Below are positions 18,135 through 26,476 of a DNA stretch of 64,000 bases, one piece after another (within the stretch, counting starts at the first letter, position 1; each line of letters opens with the position of its first letter). The notes under the pieces were generated by a model, which was not told the DNA's origin, did not search any database, and was given only the letters and a program-made list of their open reading frames with translations. The translations under genes were made by a program, and so were the position numbers. The stretch is from Variovorax paradoxus B4 (lineage in GTDB: Bacteria > Pseudomonadota > Gammaproteobacteria > Burkholderiales > Burkholderiaceae_C): positions 1,178,001 to 1,242,000 of the forward strand of contig NC_022234.1 of the NCBI RefSeq assembly GCF_000463015.1, in the 5' to 3' direction.

Positions 18135-18659
18135 TCACTTCCAAAACCCATAGCGCCAACGAAGGAGCCCGCCAAACAAAAGAAAAATCGCTCCGACAGC
18201 AAATGACCCATACGCGATTGAATCGAGATGCGTAGCAAAGCGCCGCTTTTCCTGAAGCACCTCTTGGTACGAAATCAGAATCTGCCCTTCTCTCTCAAGG
18301 CCCCAAAGCCAATGTCGATTCATTAGGAAATCCGGTTGGACGTACGCGACAACACTATCGCCGACTCGCACGCGTCTCATTCCCGTGGCGTCCCGCCCAA
18401 AGTCATCTTGGGTCACGTGATAGATCGACTTGCCCTCACGAATATCCATGTGGATCTGCGGTGGACCCTTGGGGGCTTGAGTGCGTCTAACTTCAAGCAC
18501 CGTTCCCGTCACTTGGTGTAATGCTTCTGGCTGCGGGATTCCGATGCGCCCCGCGGATGAAAGCAAAAGAGCTGCGAATAAGAACACGAACCCTAGAAAG
18601 ACAAAAAGCAACGGCCCATCACTCCCATTCTGTGTCATCTGTGTTCTCGACATGGCCAT
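18135..18659 (-). CDS. Two-TM membrane protein with a soluble middle domain
   Basis: A 174-residue protein with a membrane segment near residues 16-36 (LLFVFLGFVFLFAALLL) and another near 150-168 (GSFAVGAIFLLFGGLL). The 110-residue middle (VTGTVLEVRRTQ..., VGDSVVAYVQPDF) looks like the DUF3592 type of small beta domain. AAAGGA stands 8-10 bases before the ATG at 18659. The protein at 41164-41679 has the same layout. Confidence 0.75.
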   Translation of the reverse strand: MAMSRTQMTQNGSDGPLLFVFLGFVFLFAALLLSSAGRIGIPQPEALHQVTGTVLEVRRTQAPKGPPQIHMDIREGKSIYHVTQDDFGRDATGMRRVRVGDSVVAYVQPDFLMNRHWLWGLEREGQILISYQEVLQEKRRFATHLDSIAYGSFAVGAIFLLFGGLLRWRYGFWK

Positions 18660-18698
18660 GCTATTGGTCCTTTGCAGGATCTGACGGTGAAGGTGACT

Positions 18699-18720
18699 GT
18701 CCGGTTGTGGCCGACCGCAG
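18699..18720 (-). repeat. Directional repeat copy 8 (reverse)
   Basis: The complement reads CTGCGGTCGGCC then ACAACCGGAC, 39 bases upstream of the minus-strand membrane-protein gene. Confidence 0.65.
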
Positions 18721-18725
18721 ACGAA

Positions 18726-19091
18726 TTACTGGTCGGAGGTTGCTTCCAGCGCGCGCAACTGAGCGATCGATACGCCGGGTGCGCCATGGCTAAGCCAGAG
18801 CTCGAACTCCGCTGAGTGAGCGAAGTAGTGTCGCGTTCCCGCGCTTGTAGTTTGAAGGGTCGTCCCGAACATTGACGTCAACTCAAGATGTGCCTGCACC
18901 AGTGAAATTAAATGCAGACGCCCTTCGTAATGCACCCATTCTGGCGGGTATTTGACGTCGGATTCGTCGTCAAGTTCTGGGCGGTTAAATCTTGAGGCAC
19001 CGAGAAGGATCAGGCGTAGCTCTTCGCCATAGCCCGCCTCCACAAGACGCCTGATCAGGTCGGTTTTCTTGAGGTTCAGTTCCGTTTGCAT
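18726..19091 (-). CDS. Hypothetical protein (121 aa)
   Basis: A soluble protein starting MQTELNLKKTDLIRRLVEAG; the middle has PPEWVHYEGRLHLISLVQAH. No family recognised. The ATG at 19091 lies only four bases from a reverse directional repeat, which is cut by the IS1182-type element. Confidence 0.6.
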   Translation of the reverse strand: MQTELNLKKTDLIRRLVEAGYGEELRLILLGASRFNRPELDDESDVKYPPEWVHYEGRLHLISLVQAHLELTSMFGTTLQTTSAGTRHYFAHSAEFELWLSHGAPGVSIAQLRALEATSDQ

Positions 19092-19094
19092 TTG

Positions 19095-19111
19095 AATGTC
19101 CGGTCCTGGCC
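19095..19111 (-). repeat. Directional repeat copy 9, cut by IS
   Basis: The complement reads GGCCAGGACCGGACATT, the right part of the repeat. The IS1182-type element abuts it at the GGCC. Confidence 0.55.
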
Positions 19112-20772
19112 GAGGCTGTGTGAAAAGACTTCCAGTCCCGCCCGTCAAAAAATAAAATCGGTGCACCCGTTCCAAGCAAGGTGCCCCATGAAGCGATTCA
19201 TCGAAGGCGAAGACCGACAGCAGGTCGCGTTGTTGCCGGAATGTCTTGATGACTATATCGGCGAAGACAACCCGGTGCGCGTTGTCGACGTCTTTGTCGA
19301 GGAACTGGATCTTCAGGCACTCGGCTTCAAAGGCGCAGACCCCGCTGCCACCGGTCGGCCTGCGTACCACCCGGCGGTGCTGCTCAAGCTCTACATCTAC
19401 GGCTACCTGAACCGCATCCAGTCCAGCCGGCGTCTGGAGCGCGAGGCCCAGCGCAACGTCGAACTGATGTGGCTCACTGGCCGGCTTGCCCCGGACTTCA
19501 AGACCATTGCCGACTTCCGTCACGACAACGGGGCGGGCATCCGCAACGTCTGCAAGCGCTTCGTGAGCATGTGCCGGGAGCTCAAGCTGTTCACGCAGGC
19601 CATCGTGGCCATCGATGGCAGCAAATTCAAGGCGGTCAACAGCCGGGACCGCAACGTCACGCCAGCCAAGATCGATGCGCGCCAGCGGCAGATCGAGCAG
19701 AGCATCCAGCGCTACCTCGACGCGCTGGAGACCGCCGACCGCACGCAGCCCGCGCAGGTCGAGGCCAAGACCGAGCGGCTGCAGGACAAGATCAAGAGAT
19801 TGCGCGAGCAGATGCGCCAGCTCGATGAGACCAAGGAACAGCTGAAGCACGAACCCGATGGCCAGCGCTCCACCACCGATCCCGATTCACGCTCGATGAA
19901 CTCACAAGCCAAGGGCTCGGGCCTGGTGGGCTACAACGTGCAAGCGGCCGTTGATGCCAAGCACCATCTGATCATTGCCCACGAGGTGACGAACATCGGC
20001 AATGACCGAGCCCAGCTAAGCAAGATGGCGCAGGCCGCGCGCGAGGCGATGGGTAAAAGCAGGCTGCGCGTCTTCGCTGACCGCGGGTACTTCAACGGCA
20101 CCGAACTCAAGGCCTGCGAAGACGTTGGCATCACAACCTTCGTGCCCAAGCCGATGACCTCGGGCGCCAAGGCCCAGGGGCGCTTCGACAAGAGCGACTT
20201 CATCTATATCGCGAAAGATGACGAGTACCAGTGCCCTGCAGGACAACGACTGCGGTGGCATCAGACCACCACGGAACGGGAAATGAACCTGCGGGCTTAC
20301 TGGACGTCGGTGTGCCCGCAGTGTCCCCTCAAGGCGCAATGCACCACTGGCAAAGAACGACGCGTGAAGCGTTGGGAGCACGAAGCAGTGCTGGAGCGCG
20401 TTCAGCAACGGCTTGATCGCAAGCCCGATGCCATGACGCTGCGAAGAAGTACCGTGGAGCATGTGTTCGGTACGCTGAAGCACTGGATGGGATCGACCCA
20501 CTTCCTCACCAAGACATTGGCGCATGTGAGCACCGAAATGAGCCTGCACGTGCTGGCCTACAACCTCAAGCGAGTGATGAACATACTGGGGATCGCGAGA
20601 ACAATGAGGGCGATGCAGTTGGCAAGGGCGTGAGCCCTTTTAGTCGCGCTCGCCGCGCAGCGCGGCCAGTGCCTGCATCACTGACTTCGCCGCCGAGTTC
20701 CGCGTCTGCAGCGCGCCAGCTTGCATCTCAGTTCGGCATACTCGCACGTCGAGTGCGTTTCCACACAACCTC
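19112..20772 (+). mobile_element. IS1182-family element, copy 1 (intact)
   Basis: About 1.66 kb. The ends are inverted: left GAGGCTGTGTGAAAAG and, read inward from the right, GAGGTTGTGTGGAAAC. Both ends are bordered by GGCC (19108-19111 and 20773-20776), which may be a 4-base target duplication or part of the terminal repeat. Contains a single full-length transposase gene. Confidence 0.8.
19188..20633 (+). CDS. IS1182-family transposase
   Basis: A 481-residue DDE transposase. The N-terminal domain (HPAVLLKLYIYGYLNRIQSS, about residues 61-80) and the catalytic region (VAIDGSKFKAVNS with the first Asp; FADRGYFNGTE with the second; a late Glu in TVEHVFGTLKHW) all look intact. A cysteine cluster (CPQCPLKAQC) near residue 377 is typical of IS1182 enzymes. 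I start at MKRFIEGEDRQQ; the longer frame runs through the IS end. Confidence 0.92.
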   Translation: MKRFIEGEDRQQVALLPECLDDYIGEDNPVRVVDVFVEELDLQALGFKGADPAATGRPAYHPAVLLKLYIYGYLNRIQSSRRLEREAQRNVELMWLTGRLAPDFKTIADFRHDNGAGIRNVCKRFVSMCRELKLFTQAIVAIDGSKFKAVNSRDRNVTPAKIDARQRQIEQSIQRYLDALETADRTQPAQVEAKTERLQDKIKRLREQMRQLDETKEQLKHEPDGQRSTTDPDSRSMNSQAKGSGLVGYNVQAAVDAKHHLIIAHEVTNIGNDRAQLSKMAQAAREAMGKSRLRVFADRGYFNGTELKACEDVGITTFVPKPMTSGAKAQGRFDKSDFIYIAKDDEYQCPAGQRLRWHQTTTEREMNLRAYWTSVCPQCPLKAQCTTGKERRVKRWEHEAVLERVQQRLDRKPDAMTLRRSTVEHVFGTLKHWMGSTHFLTKTLAHVSTEMSLHVLAYNLKRVMNILGIARTMRAMQLARA

Positions 20773-20843
20773 GGCCGAGTGCTGCCAACGGAGCATTCTG
20801 CCGCGCTCGCGCTACGGCCCCTTCTTGACCTGTTAGGTCGCCG

Positions 20844-21248
20844 TCAGTGCAGAATTCCAGGGTCGGTATCTGTTCCAAGGCCCGCTTTGGACGGTCTGCG
20901 CAAACGATCCTGATCGAAGACGACGAGGCCACGTCGGAGAGCTACTTCTGAAATCCGCTCTATCAGCGGATCGATGTCGTGTCGGCCAGAAAGGGCGAAG
21001 TGGCACAGACGGCCACGGCCATTCAGCTCCAGCGGCTCCTCCGCCCAAATGCATTCGTCGCACCGCTCCGGCGGGAGAGACGCAGAGCGCGGGTAGATCT
21101 GCGCAAGCTCATCAATCAATGCATGCAGGCGTCGATCAAGTGGAAGCCCTTCGTTTCTGGGATCGTCGTCATAGTCGAGGATCATTCCCACAGCAGCTTC
21201 ATCGTCTTCAGACACCGGGGGGACGAAAACAATCATGGAGTAAGGCAA
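20844..21248 (-). CDS. Hypothetical acidic protein (134 aa)
   Basis: Acidic N-terminal half (VSEDDEAAVGMILDYDDDP), then LHALIDELAQIYPRSASLPP and a C-terminal RISEVALRRGLVVFDQD. The usual ATG (21236) has no ribosome site, whereas a TTG at 21248 has AAAGGAGGAG seven bases upstream, so I use the TTG. The layout recalls small cytoplasmic proteins often found as immunity-type genes, but no family is certain. Confidence 0.6.
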   Translation of the reverse strand: MPYSMIVFVPPVSEDDEAAVGMILDYDDDPRNEGLPLDRRLHALIDELAQIYPRSASLPPERCDECIWAEEPLELNGRGRLCHFALSGRHDIDPLIERISEVALRRGLVVFDQDRLRRPSKAGLGTDTDPGILH

Positions 21249-21408
21249 GACAGGGCTCCTCCTTTGACAGGCAATGACCATCTATTCTGGCGTGCGCACC
21301 GTACCCGGTGCCATATTGCGCGACCATGCGGGAATTGAACGGCAGCTATCGAGCGCTACGAACTTCCGCTTCGCGCCCATACCTCCTGACCGGATTGTGC
21401 CCTTGCAC

Positions 21409-21434
21409 GAACGACTGGTCTTGGCCGACATCTG
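21409..21434 (-). repeat. Directional repeat copy 10 (reverse)
   Basis: The complement reads CAGATGTCGGCC then AAGACCAGTCGTTC, 160 bases upstream of the minus-strand acidic-protein gene. Confidence 0.7.
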
Positions 21435-21650
21435 TCACGGGACCATCGTGCGCGTCTGTTGATCGCGACGTGCGAAGTGCACGGGGGCACGGCAGAAATT
21501 TCGGTTGAATGCGACGCTAAACGCGCTGGCCGAGCTGTACCCACGCGTGCTGCGAGGTCGGCGACCGTCGCGCCGTCGCCGAGCAGGCGCGTGGCGAGCG
21601 CGATGCGCCACCCGAGCAAGTATTCCATCGGCGTCACTCCGAGGGATTGG
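21435..21650 (-). pseudogene. AraC-family regulator, C-terminal remnant
   Basis: Two adjacent frames together spell an AraC DNA-binding domain: SPMEYLLGWR-like MEYLLGWRIALATRLLGDGA with VADLAARVG in one frame, then GYSSASAFSVAFNRNF in the next. One frameshift near 21545 separates them. The N-terminal ligand domain is absent. It lies beside the LysR gene at the edge of the repeat block. Confidence 0.7.
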
Positions 21651-21736
21651 GGTAACGGCTACCGCCTTAATCTCGATGTGTGACCCGTCTTTGTCGCGCA
21701 GCAAGAGCTTCTTCAGCTTCGGCTTGGCAGTCAGCG

Positions 21737-22654
21737 TTACTTCGTGGACAACCTTTCTCGGAGCAGTCCCTTCAACCAACGGCAGAACTCTCTTGCCGCC
21801 TGTGTGTGTGCGCTATGGGAATTCACGTAGGCGACATAACTCGCGCCAGAACTCACGCCAGCTTCGTCGGCGAGTTGAAGGTTGCCGGCCCTCAGTTGAT
21901 CCAGAACCAGCAATTTTGGCGTCACGAGAAACCCTGTCCCGCCGATCGCGGCGGAGACGGCAAGGAAGAGGTGGTCGTAGGTCGCCTCGACGTGGAGCTG
22001 GTCGGAAGGAATGCCCGCCGCGATGGCCCAGACGGCAAGCATCTCCGGCCTTGACCTTGCGGCGACCATCGGCCAGGCACTTTTGGCTCGGCTGTGATGC
22101 GCGGCGACCAGCGACGGTGATCCCACGCAGACCAGTTCCTCACGGGCCAGCTCCCAGCTCTCGGTGCCGGCCAGGCTCAGGTCGCGTGTGATCAGCACAT
22201 CGAAGTCGTCCGAGGGCTGCGGCGGAGCAAGGCTGGTGATGAGGTCGATCTGCACGCCGTGCTTCGCAGAGTAGGCGCCCAGCGAGGGGACGACGACGGT
22301 CATGGCAAAACTCGGCATTGACGTTCTCACCTTGAGCCGGTCGTGCTGGCTTGCCTTCTGCACCAGCAACTGCATGGTGATCTCGATGGTGGACATCGCA
22401 TCTTTCAAGGCTTCGTAGAGCTGCATCCCTGCGGGCGTGAAGTCCGAAGTGGCGCCTCGGCGTATGAACAGGCGCGTACCCGCAAACGCTTCCAGCGTCG
22501 CCACATGGCGGCTCACCGCGCCCTGCGTCACGCCCAGCGCCGCGCCCGCTCGGGTAAAGCTTCCCTGGCGCCCGACAGCGACGAATGCACGCACCGCGAG
22601 CAGCGGAATGTCGCCAGGTCGAGTATGAGTTTTGCTCACCATTGCATCACCCAT
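21737..22654 (-). CDS. LysR-family regulator of the phosphonoalanine operon
   Basis: A 305-residue LysR protein, GcvA-like. The N-terminal winged helix (LLAVRAFVAVGRQGSFTRAG, ALGVTQGAVSRHVATLE) is followed by a substrate-binding domain from about residue 105. It is divergent from the ABC transporter gene with 88 bases between, which contain an inverted repeat. By position it should sense phosphonoalanine or phosphonopyruvate, like PalR of the Variovorax Pal2 cluster; that name is inference. Confidence 0.85.
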   Translation of the reverse strand: MGDAMVSKTHTRPGDIPLLAVRAFVAVGRQGSFTRAGAALGVTQGAVSRHVATLEAFAGTRLFIRRGATSDFTPAGMQLYEALKDAMSTIEITMQLLVQKASQHDRLKVRTSMPSFAMTVVVPSLGAYSAKHGVQIDLITSLAPPQPSDDFDVLITRDLSLAGTESWELAREELVCVGSPSLVAAHHSRAKSAWPMVAARSRPEMLAVWAIAAGIPSDQLHVEATYDHLFLAVSAAIGGTGFLVTPKLLVLDQLRAGNLQLADEAGVSSGASYVAYVNSHSAHTQAAREFCRWLKGLLRERLSTK

Positions 22655-22666
22655 AAGAATACTGTC

Positions 22667-22706
22667 ACATAACCAAGGTTGTGTCTAAATTGCCCGTGCA
22701 TAAGAT
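22667..22706 (+). promoter_or_regulatory. Inverted repeat and promoter of the phosphonoalanine operon
   Basis: ACATAACC-AA-GGTTGTGT (22667-22684) is an 18-base dyad with one mismatch. It overlaps a -35 box TTGTGT (22679-22684), followed 16 bases later by a -10 box TAAGAT (22701-22706), facing the transporter operon. The divergent LysR protein is the likely binder. Confidence 0.5.
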
Positions 22707-22742
22707 GATTTCCATCACCAACCGCTGACTGGAAGTCGAAAA

Positions 22743-23726
22743 ATGATCCGCAATTTCTTGAAGCTATCAGGATTCCTCATTCTCGGGGGCTTCTGGTCCG
22801 TGGCGGCAACGGCCGGCAACGTCGTCCTCTACTCCTCGAACAATGTGGAGACCGTCAACGCGGTCGTCGATCAGTTCACGAAGCGCCATCCCGGCATCAA
22901 GGTTTCGGTGGTCCGTGCCGGCACGGGTGCGCTGATGCAGCGCATCAAGGCGGAGGCAGCCAATCCCCTGGGCGACATTTTCTGGTCGGGGGGCCTGTCG
23001 ACGATCAGCGAGTTCCGGGAGCAGCTCGCGCCCTATGCGTCGCCGCAGGCCGTCGCGGTGCCAGCGGCCTATCGCGGTCCTGACGGACTGTGGCTAGGGA
23101 CGAACACGCACGTCACCGTGCTGATGGCCAATCTGCGCCAGGTCCCGAACGGCCAGCCGCCCAGCGGTTGGGCGGACCTCGCCGATCCCAAATGGAAAGG
23201 CAAGATCGTCATTCCCGACCCGGAGCGCAGCAGCGCTTCGTACGTCGCGCTCTACGGTCTCCAGCAGCTGCTCGGCGATGCCGCTCTGGAGAAGATCGCG
23301 CGCAACGCGGTGATCGTCGGCACCACGTCGGCGGCCTACGAGGGCGTCGCCAAGGGTGAATTCGCCGTCGCGGTGACCATGGAATATGCGGCCTACGAGT
23401 ACGTGGCCGGCGGCCTGAAGGAAGTCCGGTTGGTCTATCCCACCGAAGGCACCTTTTTGTCGCCGGAAGGCATGGCGCTCATCAAGGGTGGCAAGAACCC
23501 GGAGGACGCTCGCACGTTCTACGAATTCCTTGCATCGCGCCCGGCGCAGACGGAGATCTTCAAGACCGCCTATCGGCGTCCGTTGCGCGCGGATGTCGAT
23601 GTGAGCAAGTTATCGGACCTGCCGGCCCTCTCGACGATCAAGGTCGTGGCACTGGATGACGCGCGCATGGGCGCCGATCGCGCGGCGTTCATTGCACGCT
23701 GGCGGCAGCTCGTCGGCGCTCGCTGA
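22743..23726 (+). CDS. ABC transporter substrate-binding protein (Fe/AEP type)
   Basis: A 327-residue periplasmic protein with a signal peptide (cleavage near residue 24, VAATAG). The mature part, VVLYSSNNVETVNAVVDQFT, and GDIFWSGGLS match the family that includes iron(III) and 2-aminoethylphosphonate binding proteins. In this operon the ligand is probably phosphonoalanine or a related aminophosphonate. First gene of the transporter-aminotransferase-hydrolase operon. Confidence 0.85.
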   Translation: MIRNFLKLSGFLILGGFWSVAATAGNVVLYSSNNVETVNAVVDQFTKRHPGIKVSVVRAGTGALMQRIKAEAANPLGDIFWSGGLSTISEFREQLAPYASPQAVAVPAAYRGPDGLWLGTNTHVTVLMANLRQVPNGQPPSGWADLADPKWKGKIVIPDPERSSASYVALYGLQQLLGDAALEKIARNAVIVGTTSAAYEGVAKGEFAVAVTMEYAAYEYVAGGLKEVRLVYPTEGTFLSPEGMALIKGGKNPEDARTFYEFLASRPAQTEIFKTAYRRPLRADVDVSKLSDLPALSTIKVVALDDARMGADRAAFIARWRQLVGAR

Positions 23727-23756
23727 TCCGCAGGACCATCGCCAGGAACCCCCTCC

Positions 23757-24821
23757 ATGCAAGTCTCCTTCGATGCCATCGCGCAGAGCTATGGCGGCCA
23801 GACGCTGTTCGAGCGCCTGGACCTGACCATCCCCAGCGGCAAGTTCTTCACGCTTCTCGGGCCTTCGGGCTGTGGCAAGACGACGCTGCTGCGCATGCTG
23901 GGCGGCTTCGTGCGACCCGATGCTGGACGCATTCTTTTCGCAGAGGAAGATGTCACGAACATCCCGGTGCACCGCCGCGGCGTGGGCATGGTGTTTCAGG
24001 ACTACGCCCTGTTCCCTGATCGCTCTGTGCTCGCCAATGTGAGCTACGGCCTGGCAGCGCGCGGCGTATCGCGAGCGGAGGTCCGGCAGCGGGCGCTGGC
24101 CATGCTGGCACGCGTCGGACTGGAGAAGTTCGCAGAGCGCTCACCCTCGGCGCTTTCCGGCGGGCAACGGCAGCGCGTGGCCATGGCCCGGGCGCTGGTG
24201 ATCGAGCCGCGATTGCTGCTGCTGGACGAGCCACTTTCGGCGCTCGACGTCAAACTGCGCGTCGAGTTGCGCGCCATGATTCGCGAGCTTCAGACCGAAG
24301 CCGGCATCACCACGGTGTTCGTGACCCACGATCAGGAAGAAGCACTGGCGATGTCCGACCTGATCGCGGTCATGGACCGCGGTCGCATCGTCCAACTCGG
24401 CGCGCCGAGGGATGTCTACGCAAGACCGCTGACGGCCTTCGCGGCCGACTTCGTCGGCGGTGCGAATCTGATCGCGATCGATGAAGAGCTTCCTCGTGCG
24501 CCGGATGGCACGCGACGTCTGGGAACGCCAGCCGGCGTGATGCTGACGCGTAGCCAGGTTCCCGTGCAGCCTGGCTCGCAGCTCGCCGTGCGCAGTGAGG
24601 ATTTGTCCTTCGGGGTGAACGGTACGGTGGCCGAAGGGGAGCTCGCCGGGATGGTCGAGCATGTGGAATTCCGCGGCGGCTCCGTCGGCTACATCGTGCG
24701 CACGAGCGCCGGGAAGCTGCGGGTGGACATGCGCAGCAGCCCGGTGACGGCCTTGCTCGCACGGGGCGACGCCGTCTCCCTGCGCCTGCCCCGTGATGCG
24801 CACATCGTGCAGGGCTCATGA
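23757..24821 (+). CDS. ABC transporter ATPase (PotA/FbpC-like)
   Basis: A 354-residue ATPase: Walker A GPSGCGKTT, signature LSGGQRQRVAMARAL, Walker B LLLLDEPLSALD, switch His in VFVTHDQEEAL. Residues from about 270 form a TOBE-like regulatory domain. Its stop overlaps the permease start (ATGA). Confidence 0.88.
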   Translation: MQVSFDAIAQSYGGQTLFERLDLTIPSGKFFTLLGPSGCGKTTLLRMLGGFVRPDAGRILFAEEDVTNIPVHRRGVGMVFQDYALFPDRSVLANVSYGLAARGVSRAEVRQRALAMLARVGLEKFAERSPSALSGGQRQRVAMARALVIEPRLLLLDEPLSALDVKLRVELRAMIRELQTEAGITTVFVTHDQEEALAMSDLIAVMDRGRIVQLGAPRDVYARPLTAFAADFVGGANLIAIDEELPRAPDGTRRLGTPAGVMLTRSQVPVQPGSQLAVRSEDLSFGVNGTVAEGELAGMVEHVEFRGGSVGYIVRTSAGKLRVDMRSSPVTALLARGDAVSLRLPRDAHIVQGS

Positions 24822-26476
24822 TGCTGGGCGCACTTCGACGCGACCCCGCATGGCTCACGCTGGCGTTGATGGCGCTGGGTCTCCTGGGCATCTTCCTCCT
24901 CTGGCCGCTGGTGGGCATGCTGGGCAAGTCGTTGGTCGAACCCGACGGAAGCCTCGGCCTGGGCGGCTACCTGCGCTTCTTCTCGGAGGCTGCCTACCGG
25001 GATGTCTTCTTCAACACCCTCATCCTCGGCTTCGCTGTCACCATCACGTCGATGGCGGTGGGCGGCAGCCTGGCGCTGGTCGTGGCGCGATGCAAGTTCC
25101 CGTTCGTCGGCCTGGTCACTGCGCTGCCCTTGATCACCCTGGTCGTTCCGGATGTGGTGGTGGCTGCCGCCTGGGTCCTCATCCTGGGCAAGCAAGGCTG
25201 GGTGAATGCGCTGCTCGCCCCCTTGGGGGTCGAGCTGCCCTCGCTCTATTCGTGGTGGGGGCTGGTCTATGTGATGACGCTCAACAACTACGTGTTCGCC
25301 TTCGTGGCGGTGCTGGTGGGGTTGAAGTCGATGGACCGCAACCTCGAGGAAGCAGCGCTGAGCCTGGGCCGCCCGGCGGGTCGGGTGCTGGTGGGCGTGA
25401 CGTTGCCGCTGCTCATGCCTTCCATCTTCGCCGGCGCCCTGGTGGTTTTCACCCATGTCATCGGGAGCTTCGGCGTGCCGGCCATCCTGGGCGCACGCAC
25501 GCCGGTTCTGGCGGTCAAGGCCTACAACGAATTCGTCAGTGAGATGGGCGGCAATCCCCAGATGCAGACGACCATGGCCTCGGTGCTGGTGTTCCTGGGC
25601 GCTGGCCTGCTGCTGATACAGAAGTTCGTGGTCGAGCGACGCCAGTTCCAGATGGAGTCCGGGCGCAGCCCGATAGCGCTCACCGTTCACGGATGGCGCT
25701 CGATCATGGCGAGCGCTGCGGTGCTGGGCGTGGTGGCGCTGTCGCTGCTGCCGGCCGCGGTGGTCGTCGTGACCGCATTCACTCCTTCGGTCGGACCGGT
25801 GCTGAGGTACGGGGGATTCACCCTGGCGCACCTGCAGCACGCCCTGGTCCGAGCCCCAGAGCCCCTGTACAACTCGCTGTTCCTGGCGTCGGTCGCCACG
25901 GCATGCGGCGTGCTGTTCTCCATCGCGTCGGCATACCTGATCGTCAAGCGTAAATCGGCACTCACGCACGTGCTGGACGTCCTGGTCATGCTGCCGCTGA
26001 CGATCGCCGGCACGGTCCTGGGCATCGCGCTGATCAACGCGTTCAACAGTGGCTGGCTGGTACTCACCGGCAGCTGGCTGGTGATGGCCCTGGCGTACTT
26101 CCTGCGCCGCATGCCCACCAGCGTGCGCGCTGCCATGGGACCGCTCCACAACCTGAAGGACTCGATCGAGGAAGCGTCGATGAGCCTCGGCGTGAGCCCG
26201 CTGCGCAGCTTCTTCCGCGTCGTGTTGCCCGTGATCGGCCCGTCGGCGGTTGCTGCGGCCGTTCTGATGTGGGTGACCACCCTGTCGGAACTCTCGGCCA
26301 CGGTGGTGCTGTATTTCGGCGGCATGAACACCATGCCGATCGAGATCTTCCAGCAGATCGACAGCGGGCGCATGGCCCTGGCCTGCGCCTACAGCCTGGT
26401 GCTGCTGGCAACCATTTTCATCCCCCTGGCGCTGGCGCGCTGGATCTTCAGGCTCAAGGTTGGAACCATCGAATGA
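24818..26476 (+). CDS. ABC transporter permease, two fused MetI domains
   Basis: A 552-residue inner-membrane protein with about twelve hydrophobic segments. Two coupling loops are visible: EEAALSLGRPAGRVLVGVTL in the first half and EEASMSLGVSPLRSFFRVVL in the second, the pattern of FbpB-type double permeases. One polypeptide thus supplies both halves of the channel. Stop overlaps the aminotransferase start. Confidence 0.88.
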   Translation: MMLGALRRDPAWLTLALMALGLLGIFLLWPLVGMLGKSLVEPDGSLGLGGYLRFFSEAAYRDVFFNTLILGFAVTITSMAVGGSLALVVARCKFPFVGLVTALPLITLVVPDVVVAAAWVLILGKQGWVNALLAPLGVELPSLYSWWGLVYVMTLNNYVFAFVAVLVGLKSMDRNLEEAALSLGRPAGRVLVGVTLPLLMPSIFAGALVVFTHVIGSFGVPAILGARTPVLAVKAYNEFVSEMGGNPQMQTTMASVLVFLGAGLLLIQKFVVERRQFQMESGRSPIALTVHGWRSIMASAAVLGVVALSLLPAAVVVVTAFTPSVGPVLRYGGFTLAHLQHALVRAPEPLYNSLFLASVATACGVLFSIASAYLIVKRKSALTHVLDVLVMLPLTIAGTVLGIALINAFNSGWLVLTGSWLVMALAYFLRRMPTSVRAAMGPLHNLKDSIEEASMSLGVSPLRSFFRVVLPVIGPSAVAAAVLMWVTTLSELSATVVLYFGGMNTMPIEIFQQIDSGRMALACAYSLVLLATIFIPLALARWIFRLKVGTIE

